From: Aradus depressus
Taxonomy: Eukaryota > Arthropoda > Insecta > Hemiptera > Aradidae
Length of the DNA stretch: 64,000 bases
Assembly: GCA_963662175.1 (NCBI GenBank)
Contig: OY759222.1
Location: forward strand, 7,174,713 to 7,238,712
Direction of reading: 5' to 3'
The notes beneath the pieces were generated by a model. It ran no database searches and had not been told where the DNA came from. It saw only the letters and a program-made list of their open reading frames with translations. Positions 44,244 to 56,600 of the stretch are shown in pieces (the stretch's first letter is position 1; the number at the start of each line of letters is the position of its first letter). The position numbers and the translations under genes are program-made.

Positions 44244-46930
44244 CTCTCCCCAACAACAAAACCCTAACAGTTTGCACTTGGAATGCTCAAGGGCTGAACA
44301 ATAAACATAGTATACTGGAGTTATTTCTAAGAAGATATAACGTTGACATAATACTCATCACTGAAACTAAATTGTCCCATAATTTAAATTTCTATATATC
44401 AGGCTACAAATCATACAGATCAGACCACCCCAGCGGTCGTCGCAAAGGAGGATCAGCGTTACTAATAAAACATTCGATAGGTCACGATGAGCTTCCACTT
44501 ATAAAAGAAGACAAGTTTCAGATAACTCGAGTAGAACTCCATCATACTAACAAAAAATTACAAATAGGCTCATTTTATTCTGCTCCTGAAAACAGACTAT
44601 CTCAATCGGATTTTTGGGGTATTATACATGAAATGAAAACTGATTTTATAATCGGTGGGGATTTCAACGCCAAGCATCCACGTTGGGGATGCCGACTAGC
44701 CAACCCCAGAGGGAGAGTACTGCTAAACACCGTTACTGCACTACAACTGGATGTGATCCACCCCTCTGACCCGTCTTACTATCCACTTGATACAGTCCGT
44801 ACCCCTGACATCCTTGATTTCTTCATTGGGAAGCGTGTTCAACACATCTCCTCTACTCCTCAGGTATTAAAAGAACTAAACTCTGATCATTTGCCAGTAC
44901 TTCTTACTCTTCACTTCGATGGTTCTTTACAACACAACGCAGGCTTAATCAGGCACCCGTTCAATTGGAAGTTGTACAATAAAGTCATCAATCAGAGCGT
45001 GGATTTAAAAGTACCTCTGAAAACCCCAGCCGATGTAGATGCTGCGGTGGCTCAAATCACCAAGATAATTCAAACTGCAGCCAGCGAAGCATCTTCATCC
45101 AATCCACTGGGCCCTAAATCACCGTATAAACCTACTCTGATTATTCAACAACTTCTAACTGTAAAACACTCAGCTCGCGCAGAGTGGATGAGAACGAGGC
45201 ATCCAAAAGACAAGCAGAGATTCAACAGGGCAACCAGGGATTTAACTCGAGCTCTGAAAGAGGAGAAGAATGTGTCGACCCGAAGCAGCATCAATGCTCT
45301 TAGCGCCACAGATGGCTCTCTCTGGATGAAAACAAAAACTATCATGAAAGTGCCAATTAATATTCCTCCTTTAAAGGTGGGACCTGAATGGTATGCTTCG
45401 TCTCAGGAGAAATGTGACCTGTTTGCTAACATACTTGTTCAGCAATTTACCCCACACGATGAAAGTGATTTGGTATCCACACAAAATGTATATAAGCGAC
45501 TGGATGAGCCCCTACAACTCAGCCTGTTTTCAGACTACTTCACTCCGGGTCAGGTGACTAACGCCATAAATCGTTCACCGACAAAGAAGGCGCCAGGTCA
45601 TGATCAGATTGTCCAGCCATTACTAAAAGCACTGCCACGAAAAGCTATAGTATATCTCACCCAGATATTCAATGCTATTCTACGGACGACCCACATCCCG
45701 AATCAGTGGAAACATGCTAAAATCGTCATGGTGAAAAAACCTAATAAGATGGCCAGTGATCCAACTAGTTATAGACCCATAAGTTTACTTCCCCTGTTTG
45801 CTAAAATATTTGAACGCTTGCTGTTACCAAAACTATTAATGTTCCTTTCTCCTCTCGTGCCTGATACACAGCTAGGATTTAGACAGTCGCACTCATGTCC
45901 GCAGCAACTTCATCGAATAGTAAATGAAATATTAAACACATACGAGGAAAAACAAGTATGCTTTGGGCTCTTCCTGGATACGGAAAAAGCCTTTGACAAG
46001 GTTTGGCACCCTGGACTACTCTGCAAGCTAAAACCCCATCTACCGGACACCTACTACAGAATTATAAAATCATACTTGTATTGCCGTACATTTTCCGTAA
46101 AATATGGTAACACAAGCTCAACATCTAAAGCGATATCAGCAGGAGTGCCGCAGGGTAGTGTTCTGGGGCCCTTTCTTTATCTAATTTATGCAAGTGACTT
46201 TCCTACCTCAGAAAATGTGACTGTAGCACGATTCGCAGATGATGTTGCTGCCCTCAGCAGAGCCCTGACTTATGAAGATGCCAAACATTATCTACAACAA
46301 TTCCTGAACGCAGTCAACTTATGGTGTTGCAAATGGCGCATAAAAATGAACTCCACTAAGTCAACAGTGGTAACTTTCACATATAAAAAAAATATACCAA
46401 ATCCAACCATCTTTCTTAATGACATGCAAATCCCTTGTGCAGAACGAGTAAGATACCTAGGACTAATATTTGACGCGAAGCTAACATGGTCCCATCATGT
46501 CCAGCACCTAGTAGCGAAGACTCGCGGACGAATAACAAACTTGAAGTGTCTCCTCGACCACCGCTCACCCCTTGCTTTATCAGTAAAAAGACTGCTATAT
46601 TTGGTGCTGATACGTCCGATCTGGCAGTACGCTTGTGGCCTATGGGGTTCAGCTGCTAAAAGCCACATAACCAGGATACAAACCACTCAAAATCGCGTCA
46701 TGAGACTCATCACCGATGCACCGTGGTATGTTCGCAACACAGTTCTACATGGTGATCTTGAAATACCGGAAGTAGCGGAGGTCCTCAAAGAATCCTACAT
46801 CCGAATGCAGACAACAATGGCCAACCACCCAAATCCACTGGTCCGGGAAATTGCTGAACACCCACCACCTTTACCACTGGAACGCAGACTTAAAAAGAAG
46901 CGACCGCATGATTTTCTTCTCATCAATTGA
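44240..46930 (+). CDS. LINE ORF2, AP-like endonuclease and reverse transcriptase
   Basis: The 896-residue ORF2 drives target-primed reverse transcription. The N-terminal endonuclease domain shows WNAQGL (14-19), catalytic Glu42 in TETK, GGDFNAKH from 139 and SDH at 215-217. The reverse transcriptase shows KKAPGHDQI, YRPISLLPLFAKIFERLL, GFRQSHSC, Asp580 in FLDTEKAFD, AGVPQGSVLGP and FADD at 665-668; catalytic aspartates 580, 667 and 668 are all present. The C-terminal part has WQYACGLWGSA and NPLVREIA, as in Jockey-type ORF2. It starts within the ORF1 stop (ATGA), so translation probably depends on termination and reinitiation. All key residues are intact. Confidence 0.95.
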   Translation: MTLPNNKTLTVCTWNAQGLNNKHSILELFLRRYNVDIILITETKLSHNLNFYISGYKSYRSDHPSGRRKGGSALLIKHSIGHDELPLIKEDKFQITRVELHHTNKKLQIGSFYSAPENRLSQSDFWGIIHEMKTDFIIGGDFNAKHPRWGCRLANPRGRVLLNTVTALQLDVIHPSDPSYYPLDTVRTPDILDFFIGKRVQHISSTPQVLKELNSDHLPVLLTLHFDGSLQHNAGLIRHPFNWKLYNKVINQSVDLKVPLKTPADVDAAVAQITKIIQTAASEASSSNPLGPKSPYKPTLIIQQLLTVKHSARAEWMRTRHPKDKQRFNRATRDLTRALKEEKNVSTRSSINALSATDGSLWMKTKTIMKVPINIPPLKVGPEWYASSQEKCDLFANILVQQFTPHDESDLVSTQNVYKRLDEPLQLSLFSDYFTPGQVTNAINRSPTKKAPGHDQIVQPLLKALPRKAIVYLTQIFNAILRTTHIPNQWKHAKIVMVKKPNKMASDPTSYRPISLLPLFAKIFERLLLPKLLMFLSPLVPDTQLGFRQSHSCPQQLHRIVNEILNTYEEKQVCFGLFLDTEKAFDKVWHPGLLCKLKPHLPDTYYRIIKSYLYCRTFSVKYGNTSSTSKAISAGVPQGSVLGPFLYLIYASDFPTSENVTVARFADDVAALSRALTYEDAKHYLQQFLNAVNLWCCKWRIKMNSTKSTVVTFTYKKNIPNPTIFLNDMQIPCAERVRYLGLIFDAKLTWSHHVQHLVAKTRGRITNLKCLLDHRSPLALSVKRLLYLVLIRPIWQYACGLWGSAAKSHITRIQTTQNRVMRLITDAPWYVRNTVLHGDLEIPEVAEVLKESYIRMQTTMANHPNPLVREIAEHPPPLPLERRLKKKRPHDFLLIN

Positions 46931-47519
46931 TCAAAAGACAATTTTTTTTTTTTTTTTTTTTTTTTTCTTTCCTATATTATGTTCATTTTATCTACTTTAA
47001 AGTTACTTGTTTAGGGCAATTATTGAATTGTACCTGAGTTCATATCTCATGTTAATTAGGCCATTGGCCAGGTATTATTGTTATAGACAGCCCAACTATA
47101 ATATTCATGTATAGAATAATAAAGTTTACAATAATTACAAAAAAAAAAAAAACTTGATATCAAAACTGAATTTGATGACGAAGTAGTAGTAAAACTCCTT
47201 CAATCAGATAGATAGACTACAGATATAACAGCGGGTCGACACTATTGTCTTATTAAATGATCTTGTTGCAACAAAATTCCGGTCATGGGGATTTTAAATA
47301 ATCAAAATGGTGAAATGAATAATGGTAGCCAAAAAATTTAAGTTTTGATCAACTGTCTTGAAAATCAATATTTAAGAAACTAATGAATGATGTCGACGGT
47401 CTCAGACGGCGACTGCAAAATCGGGTATCTGAATATTGGGGTATCCGGTTTTTGGTTCCAGACCCGGAATAGGGTTCACGGTTCCAGAGCCGGACACCGG
47501 ATTAAGGTTCCAGATAAGC

Positions 47520-48215
47520 TAGAAAGAATGCACGTTTCTTAGCGGTCTCCCTCTAATCTCTTAACTATTGGACCCTCAACTTCTATTTTTCGTCTTTTAA
47601 ACGTCCTTCGACTTACGAATTTGAGGCTACACCCGACTTACATGTAAGTTTTCGCTCTCCCTCTAAAACTATGATCCCATTATTTGGTGGACTCTTACCT
47701 TATATTTTTGCTCTTTTGAGGTTCCTGCGATCTCTGAATTTGAGGCTACATCCCTACTCTCAAATAAGTTTCAGCTCTCCTGCTAAACCTCTGACCTCTT
47801 TACTTGGTAGACCCATTCTATTATCGTTCTTTCAAAAGCCCTTCGATCTCCTTATTTCAGTACACCACGACTCACACAAAAGGTTCAGCTCTCCTTCTAA
47901 ATCTTTGATCCCTTTATTTGTTGGACCCTTAACTTCTTTTTTTGCTCTTTGAGGATCCTTTTATATCTTAGTTTTTGACTAAACCTCGACTCAAACGTAA
48001 GGTCACTCTCTCTAAACCTTTATTTTCTATATTTAGCGGACTCTTTATTCTGTCTTAGCCTTACGAACATTTTTTCTTTACCTTTTATTAAGTGCTTCAC
48101 AATATCACTGCGAAAAATGTTAAGTATCATTTTTTGAAGGTCCTTTGACCTCCGAATATGAGGCTACATACACCCCGATTCAGGCAGTTTCTGCTTTACC
48201 TCTACACCGGTTTTT
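47520..48215 (-). repeat. 119-bp tandem array, left (inverted) half
   Basis: Four to five diverged units on the minus strand with period 119 bp (for example GAGGCTAC at 47623 and 47742). Consensus elements are TTTTGAGG...GAGGCTACA and AGCTCTCCTxCTAAACCT. A 60-bp insertion of other repeat sequence lies at about 48060-48130. Confidence 0.75.
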
Positions 48216-48283
48216 AGACACGGACTCGGGCAACGATTTCAAACACAAATTCGGGCTCAGATACGTTACAGTGTCAATTTCAG

Positions 48284-48740
48284 AGATCAATCGATGAGGC
48301 AGGATATAGCCTCGATTTCACAAAACGGAGCACGCTCAAAAGGACAAAAACAGAAGTAAAGAGACAACCAATAAAAAGATTAAAGGTTTAGGGGGAGAGC
48401 GGAAACATACGTATGAGGCAGGGTATAGCCTCGATTCCAGAAAACGGAGCACGCTCAAAAAGACAAAAACAGAAGTTAAGAGACAACCAATAAAGAGATT
48501 AAAGGTTTAGGGGGAGAGCGGAAACATACGTATGAGGCAGGGTATAGCCTCGATTTCAGAAAACGGAGCACGCTCAAAAGGACATAAACAGACGTTAAGA
48601 GATAACCAATAAAGAGATTGAAAGTATAGAGGGAGAGCGGAAACATACTTATGACACGTGGTTTAAAGTTAATTTCAGAGATCGGAGTACTCTCAAAACA
48701 GCAACAACTGAATGTAAGTAACAACCAAAGATATTTGGGT
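48284..48740 (+). repeat. 119-bp tandem array, right half
   Basis: Four units with exact 119-bp spacing (GAGGC at 48296, 48415, 48534; GACAC at 48653). Units share TATAGCCTCGAT, AAACGGAGCACGCTCAAAA and AGGGGGAGAGCGGAAACATA. They are the reverse complement of the array at 47520-48215 but much more alike to one another. Confidence 0.85.
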
Positions 48741-48764
48741 GTAGCCTAGAAAAACACTTAAATG

Positions 48765-49190
48765 TAGCAATGTCAGTAGGGAGGCTTCAACAAACCAGGT
48801 ATCATTGTCAATCATAAGAAAAGAAGAAAATGTGTTCTGGTTCTAACAAAAATAGGCAAGGAAGAAATGTAGAATGTAGGTGGACCTTGTGGCACCGATT
48901 CTTCATATTTTTTGAAAAAACATTAAAACAGCAATGTCGGTAAATAGGCTTCAACGACATACAACTTAGTTAACCATAAGTAAAAATGAAAAGTATATTC
49001 TGGTTGGTTCTAACTAAAATAGCCGAAGTAGAAATATGGAATATAGGTGGTCCTTGTTGGCACAAATTCCTTATATTTAAAAAATCATTAATACAGCAAT
49101 GTCGGTCGATAGGCACCAACCAGATACCATGATGGTCTACCATAAGTAAAGATAGAAGAAATATATGTATGTGGTCCTTGTGGTACTGTC
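48765..49190 (+). repeat. 165-bp tandem array
   Basis: About 2.6 units with GCAATGTC at 48766, 48931 and 49095 (spacing 165 and 164). Units share ATAGGCTTCAAC-like, ACCATAAGTAAA and GTGGTCCTTGTGGxAC sequence. Not related by eye to the 119-bp unit. Confidence 0.75.
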
Positions 49191-49197
49191 ATAACAG

Positions 49198-49560
49198 AGA
49201 TAGAGTTTCTGATGTGAAGTCTTAGAGATTTTTCTGACAACAAGGCAAACTACGAAGGTGCTTCCGAACCTTTGGGAGTCTAGAATGAACAAAGTTAATT
49301 CTTAACAGTTTATTGAACAAAGACAATATCATCTCAAAAAGGAGAAGACCAGACGGAAACTAACTAATTTACTGACTGGACCTAGCTGAACGATCTCACC
49401 GAAGTGATTGCTCTGAACTCTACCAACCCAACTGATCTGAACTAGAAAGAATAAACCTCAATTAGTCCGAAGGGGTTCTTATAGTTAACATTTTATTTGT
49501 ACATTGTTTCATAACCCGTTTCTCTGGCTACATAAAATGCCCCCTGAACTTTCTTAGTAG
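49198..49560 (-). mobile_element. Possible solo LTR
   Basis: On the minus strand a TATAAG box (about 49478-49483) is followed some 170 bp later by AATAAA in GTTCAATAAACTG (about 49305), and the segment ends TTATGACA. This promoter plus poly(A) arrangement resembles an LTR. No TSD or matching partner was found. Confidence 0.35.
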
Positions 49561-49599
49561 ATTAACTCTATTTCCCACTGTGGAGGGTCGATTTATCAT

Positions 49600-50475
49600 C
49601 GCTATATTTATTTATTTTTTCGTCCCACCCCCCACAAAAAAAAGTTAAAGCATCCTTGACAATAAGAAAAGGGGAAGAAGAAAAAGATCAAAACAATTGC
49701 CAATTTTTCAGACAGTAAACATTCCTCAAATGAGCAATGTCAAATTAGTTTTGATAATAACTTGGGGCAATAGCTAAAAAATTAACGTTCTTGAACATGT
49801 ATATTTTTTAATTCATTTAATCTCAATCTACAACAGTAAATAGTAGGTACAATTAATACAAATGTGGCTGGGAAAATGTACATGTAAAATGCTATTATTA
49901 TCCGAGAAGAGAATTAAGCTTATGATAGCTACTTAGGACCCCTCTATTAGTATTATTAATAAACTTAAAATTTTCTTTCTATATATAAGCCGACAAATAT
50001 AATATATTAAAACAATACCCTATTTATTTCGTTAATAGTTCTACAATTGGTAAGGATGACTGATACCAATAGGAAGCAATATTTAAAACTGATGATATTC
50101 AGTCTATATTTTCTTAGTAATGTTATGTAATAAATACATTTCTTATCTGATTTCATTATTTGTTTTTTGCTTTTCATTGTAGCTTCTCACATTTTTCCAT
50201 TCCCATTCTACGTTCCAGTTCGTTGCTCCTGTTTCTCTGGACCCCCCCTAGATAGGGTTGCATGTATGTAAACAAGATTTTATTCTTAAATGGAATGCAA
50301 CTGTATAACCTAAATAGGGTGAGATGACCTTTATTCTCTTATCTACTAGTGTGTGTCCAGAGTTCGTTTTGTATATTTCGTGATCAATAATTCATAAAAT
50401 ACATATTGTCAATTGACGTTGCATCATTTAGTGTCGTCTGATTCATGTCACTTTTCCTTATCTCATCTTGTCTAG
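49600..50475 (+). other. Region upstream of ATP9 exon 1
   Basis: AT-rich with no repeats recognised. It may hold the ATP9 promoter and a non-coding first exon. The region around 50170-50300 is the least AT-rich part, but I could not place a transcription start. Confidence 0.35.
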
Positions 50476-50487
50476 GGCGGGGATGAC

Positions 50488-50612
50488 ATGTCGGACAGCG
50501 AGAATTTTGATGAAACTGACTTTTTGTTAAATCCTCAAGAGACTAATTTACATTATCGAACTGTCAAGAAGATGGGATTTTTCAAAAAATGCTGTCACCT
50601 TTTAAGTTGTGG
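50488..50612 (+). CDS. ATP9: ATP9-like exon 1 (first coding exon seen)
   Basis: ATG at 50488 begins [16 protein letters not shown], an acidic stretch like the N-terminus of ATP9B, followed by basic and Cys-rich [11 protein letters not shown]. The exon ends in GG before GTAAGT. The pyrimidine-rich TTGTCTAG at 50468-50475 looks like an acceptor, so the exon probably starts at 50476. The frame is open from there, so a coding extension upstream cannot be excluded. Confidence 0.75.
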
Positions 50613-53600
50613 GTAAGTACATATGAAACAATATGGCCGAAGTTTTTTTGTCATAATGCGTCGTCTCCGTATTGAATTGTAGTTATCGAGTGTTTCCTTC
50701 GTACAATATGACGTCTTCTTCACTTTGTCTGGTCGAATTATCCTCATCATCAACCACTTTAGCCAAAGAAGATATTCCATTGATTAATAAAAGGCCATCT
50801 CAAAGCTCATTTTTAAGGTAGTGAAGGTTATTGATCAAAAGTGGCAGCACTACACTTTTATTATTCCCCAACCTAATTTGTAGTTTGCAATTTTGTTATT
50901 TTTCAACCTTCCCTCACATTTCTTCTTACTTTAACTTTTTGGGAAAAAAAAATATATGTATTTATTTATCCTTCACATTTCATCATCTTACAGAAAACAT
51001 CGTACAGTTGTTATCAGTGTTTTCATATATAAAGATTAGCTAATTGTTTTTAATTTCGTTTTTTAAAAAATATTTTGGTACTTTCTCGATATTTACACAT
51101 TTATTATAATAACTTCTGAATGTGTTACGTTTTGCTGCATCTGTTAAGATGACTCAGACCGTTGGTTATGTCAGACTTCAGTTTTAACTATTTGTTATCA
51201 CAAAATGTACTTTTGAGTTGTAATATTAGTTTCATAGTTTTAGAACTTTTTTCCCCTTCATATTTTTCGTTTAATTCCGTTAGAAGTTGAAAAAAGTATT
51301 GTTGTTTAAAAGTATTTAAATAAGCATATCATAATTTTCCTTCTTTGCTTACATTATAACTTCTTGTATTAGTAATAGTTATTTGCTTTTTAAAAAATTA
51401 AATGAAACCGTTAATGTTGTTATTGCACATTTCTTTGCGTGAACTCCCAGTATACCTATCCACTCCTTTAAAGCAAGATATTGAAACCAAATCGTGAAAT
51501 ATTTTTTGGATTGTGTCAGATAAATATCAACAGGCTGGAGCTGCAAGGAACATTCCCAATGCACTTTGAATAAATTTTAGAAAGCTTGCGCAATGATCCA
51601 TATTTCATTAAATTGAAATACTAGTCGGCTAAACGTGCTTTTCATTCTGTTTAATTTTTTAGTCAATTTCTTTTATTTTTTCTTCCAACTAACCACTTTT
51701 AACCAATGAAGAATGTCACAAATATTAACTTAGTTTAGTTTAACCCCATGACGAATTTTATTATTTGAGATACGATAAACAGACAAGTTATTTAATTTTA
51801 AATTCTCGAGTACTATCTAGAAAAAGTAATATTTAATTTACCATTTAGACCGAAAAAGTTGTATTTTTATATTTAGAAGGATATAACTTCAAGTCTCAGG
51901 GGCCGTTTGTAGGCCTATTGGATAACTTATAAGTCCACTTTATCCAATTATTAATTTTTTTTTAAATGTTATATATAGTGTCGTATTATTGGGCCATCCT
52001 GTATAGTCAGGTTAGATGGATGTCTTGTTGCATAAATTTCCTGATTAAAGCCAAGCACATTATATATTTATATCTGTTAATATTAATTTAGCTGTAATCT
52101 TACTCGAATTGGGGGAGAGATAGTTATTTTTTCCTCCTGTTTTTTTTTTAATTATTTTTATGTAAATTTATAATAGTGTAAATTTCTATTTTGATTGTTA
52201 GATGCTGTCACTGGCTATGGAAGTCATGCTTTTGTATGGAGAAGGAACTCAGGTCGAGAACTATAAACATAGGTCGGCCATCTTTAGAAAAATATCCTCC
52301 AAATGTCATTCGAAATCAAAAATATAACATTATCACATTCCTACCTCTTGTAAGTATCTTTATATTTGTATATATTTTTTTTTTCTGTTTTATGTTGAGA
52401 TGTATTCGTTCTATTGAAATGGAATAAGGTGTAACCTTGAATAGACGGAGGAGGACTGTGATGAGTTACATTATGTAGACTCAGACCTCCACCAGAGGCG
52501 CAACAAGAGCAGTTTTGTCCGAACCGTTTTTAATTGCCTAGCTGGTACAAAAACCATGATAACTGCCTATGTAGTATCGACATGAAATTTCATATATGAA
52601 GTCAAAACCTAATGAGGACATAACCTGTAAAATTTCAGGCGATATCGGCCGTAGGGAAGTGATTCACCGACGATTTTTTTTCATATCTTTCATTGTTACA
52701 AGATAACGGCCCAAGGAAGTATAACATAACTTATACAATAATCCTCACTCACACTCACTCTATTTCACAGAGTTAACTGTTCCTCTTTTTAAGATCTGTT
52801 GAATGCTGTCGAAGGATGTATTTCACGGCAACTCTCAGATAATTTGAGGGGTCCTGATACCCTCCCGAAAATGTGATATTTTAATGGATGGTTATTTTAA
52901 GAACGTCTAGTAGTAATGGAGGCCAAGTAGTATCCTAATTTGAAGGTCTTGTTAAACGAACAAATTTTTATCTGAAATATTTCACGACTTATTTACGTTA
53001 TGAGTTTCAACAACGATTTTAGGTCCATTTTTGTATCCTCGTCATAGACAATGCATAAGCAGTGGTAAAAATATTTTCAAATGATCAATTTACATTTCAA
53101 GAGCTTTACAACGATGTGCTATATGATCACCAGTAGAGGAATTTTGAGGGCCGAGTGTGACCTAAACGTGCCAATTTTTAGATGTATTCGCAAAAAAAAG
53201 TCTTTCATTCCCTGTGTTGTCTATGACGGGGATTATAGGAACGCGGACCAAAGTCGCTACTAAGTCCGGACTGACTAGTTTCATTACTATTAATATCAAG
53301 GGAACAGGTAGCGTTGGGGTCTTTAACGAGTACCTCACATTGTACAGGCGCTGCACCATCCCTTATAATAGCTCAAAAACTGCTTAAAATTATTTAATAA
53401 GATAGTGTGCTAGTTTACTGAGCTCAAGATCGCGGATTCGAAACTAGGCCGAGGTATTTAGTTTGTTTTTTTTAACTGAGATTAAACCTTGAGCACGCCG
53501 TCCTTCGGATGGGACGTTAAGCAATGGTCTTGAGCCTGTGCGATGGTACTGGTTAAAGACCCCTACCTCAAGTAAATAAACTTGGGTAGGCAAAATTTAG

Positions 53601-56600
53601 GATTCCCAGAGGCTCATGTCCACCAGAGTGATGAAAGAGTCTGGTAGTACACTAATTAATAACTAACTTATAAGATGGCCATTTCTCTATTTTTTAAATC
53701 TTTTTCAATTGAAAAAAACCTATGATTGTTTACAACAAACTGTTTTTGTGTAACCGAAAAAAGAAAGAACGGTACCGTATCGCACACATGGTTGAGACTT
53801 GCGATACATTAAAGTATTTTTCACCTAGGGAGCTATTCAGTATGTGGCCTCATGATACCTCTCTGTATCATTTTTTTCTTTTATCTGCACAGTCAGGTAC
53901 AATATGTGTTTGTTGTGTGCAGGTGCTTTTCCAACAGTTCAAGTTCTTCTTAAACCTGTACTTCCTCATCATGGCCTGCAGCCAGTTCATTCCGGACCTT
54001 CGACTTGGATATCTGTACACTTACTGGGGACCATTGGTAAGTTGTATCTCTTATATTAGTACAGATACATATTTATATATCTTCTAACATGGAAGGGGAG
54101 GGGGGCATGAAATATTACGTAAACGCAATAAAACTATAATTTCACTCGTCATTTGTCAACTACTTCATATATAAATTGATGGATTTAGGTGATAAATTCT
54201 TTCTTTTGATGTCTTGTTTTCTGATTCTCTGGCTTATATCTATTTCCTCAGTTATGCGAAGTATAGGGGAAGTTATGTAATATATCATAAATTCGATTTG
54301 AGTTTTCACCAAAATTTCATGTTTTCCGCCTTTCTAATTTTAAAAAAAATTGAAAAAAGTCTACCTGTTTGTGTCTGTGAACACAATAACTCCTCATAGA
54401 ATAAATATATCGATATGAAATTTTATATGTGTATTCAGAACAGTATAAGAACGATATATATTTCATTTTTAGCCAAATCGGCCAAAGAGAAGGGGTATCA
54501 ACTTAAAAAACCTCAATCACTGCCAACATAATGAATGTATCGACATAAAATTTACTGTGAGGATTCAGAAGCCCCTATGTATGTCAACTATTGATTTCAG
54601 CCCAAACAGTCGATTTTGGTTTTTGCGGCAAAGCGAAAAATTAATTGATTAACTCTTCTAGGGAAGTACATTACCAATTATTAAAAAAAAAAAAATTAAA
54701 ACCCTTTTCTATTATAATTAAAAATGATCCAAGAGTTCAGTTAGTTTATAAACAAGCCGAGTTTACCCTTGCTTTTAAGCCGTAACATATACACTGTACA
54801 TCCGATTTTTGTGGGGGCGGATCAACCGTGTTGCGGCTTTACCGGGCTATTTGTGGAGAGCGGATCAACCGTGATACGGCTTCACCTGCCATTTTTGTGC
54901 CGAAGCTACAAGATAAAATGAAGAAAGCACTCCGCAAAAATTAGTTTAACCTTTGGATTAATTTTTTTTTTTTGTATCCGCCGCCATTAACCCGGCTAAT
55001 CGGAAGTACAGTATATGTATATATACATTTTTTTCTTTGGACCGAAATTATTCCTTTCCTTTATCGTATCAATTTAATAATTCTCTTTTACAATGTGTGT
55101 ACCTTCAGTTAACGTTAATATATATATATATATATATATATTTTTTATTCTTATTATTTTTGTGTAGGGATTTGTCCTAACGGTGACAATAATCCGAGAG
55201 GCTATAGACGACTTCCGTCGACACCAGAGAGACAAGGAGGTAAACTCGCAGCGCTACTCCCGACTGAGCAGAGGCAAGGATGGGCTGGTCTTCGTGGAGT
55301 CTGTACCATCCTCCAAGCTGAGGGTCGGCGATCTGGTGAGTTGGGCCGGGAGGATTCCGTTTATTTTATCTTAGTTACAAAGTTAACTACAAAAATGAGG
55401 CAATATATAGGTTTTATTAAAAGTTCAATTGTGATTCCCAAACATTTTCATTTAGCGCACTGGAAACATTTTCGCAACCTGGAAAATTGGTATTCTATCG
55501 TTGTGGCTCTCTTTTTCTCCCACTTTATTTGTAAACTTATTGATGTGCAAACATCTTAGCTCTCGGTAAGGGCTATGTCAGAGAATAAGTCTCGTTGATG
55601 TGCACGTCGGACGGTTGCGCACACACAACTACACCATTCTTTTTTGAGCATTTCTACGTTCATGGAATAAAAAAGTATGTAATATATTTTGACTGCATTA
55701 TCGTGTAATATATTTCCTCATATGAATGAATGTAAAGGTAAATATATAATAAAACCAATAACAATAAAACAACTCTAAAAAGCATGATTAGATATAACAT
55801 TGTATTTTTACAACATTATTGATCATATTTACCGTTGTCGTGAATTTAATTAAAATATCAATATTACGAACTATAAAATGATCTTAGGTAAGAAACTATT
55901 AGGTTAAGATGCTTCGATTGCTTAACTTTCTCACAATAAATAAAATTTGTATAAATAATATAGCAGTGCAAATCTAAAAAAATATAATACAAAATATAAA
56001 TCTATAATTTCACGTGTAAAAGAAATTGAAGAACAATAAATTTGAAAGTTTAATTCCTCATACTAATTTTCTTATTGTAACATTATAAAACCCCTACCTA
56101 GGTGAATAAAAATTTAGGGTAGGCACAATTTAGAACTCCCATAGTAGAGTCAGGCTCATGTCCACCAGAGTTACGAAAGAGCGCTCTGGTAGTAGGCGAT
56201 ATGACCTCGTAGTTAATGCCCGGACATGAGTCATAATAACTAAGTAAAATGAAATATTTTTATTGTATGTTTGGAGAAGAAATTTCAAGGAGTATATTTG
56301 AACTGGTGTCTGTGTTGTCAGGTGTTCATAGAGAAGGACCAGCGAGTGCCGGCTGACCTGGTTCTGCTGCGAACTACAGAGAAGTCAGGTACCTGCTTCA
56401 TTCGGACAGACCAGCTGGACGGAGAGACAGACTGGAAGCTGAGACTAGCCATCCCTCACACACAGAAGTTGGAGTCGGAGAGTAGACTTTTTGAAATACA
56501 TGCTGAGATATTCGCAGAGAAACCACAACGGGACATACACTGCTTCATTGGTAACTTCACAAAGGTAACTCAATATTATATCATTAATATAGGTGTTTAC

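Larger units (their letters stand above)
43049..47152 (+). mobile_element. Full-length Jockey-clade non-LTR retrotransposon (LINE)
   Basis: The element runs from just after a 29-base T-run to a poly(A) tail at 47139-47152 preceded by AATAAA. It has a 5' leader of about 130 bp, ORF1 (43182-44243), ORF2 (44240-46930) and a 3'UTR of about 200 bp with an internal T-run at 46941-46965. Neither ORF has a stop or frameshift, so it may be recent and active. I could not define a target-site duplication, and the exact 5' end is uncertain. Confidence 0.9.

Noticed and set aside
47671..48724. Open frames within the 119-bp arrays
   Set aside because: They follow the tandem repeat on either strand and show no protein family.
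48284..49190. CRISPR-like array
   Set aside because: Units of 119 and 165 bp are repeated in full with no spacers, and the context is eukaryotic.
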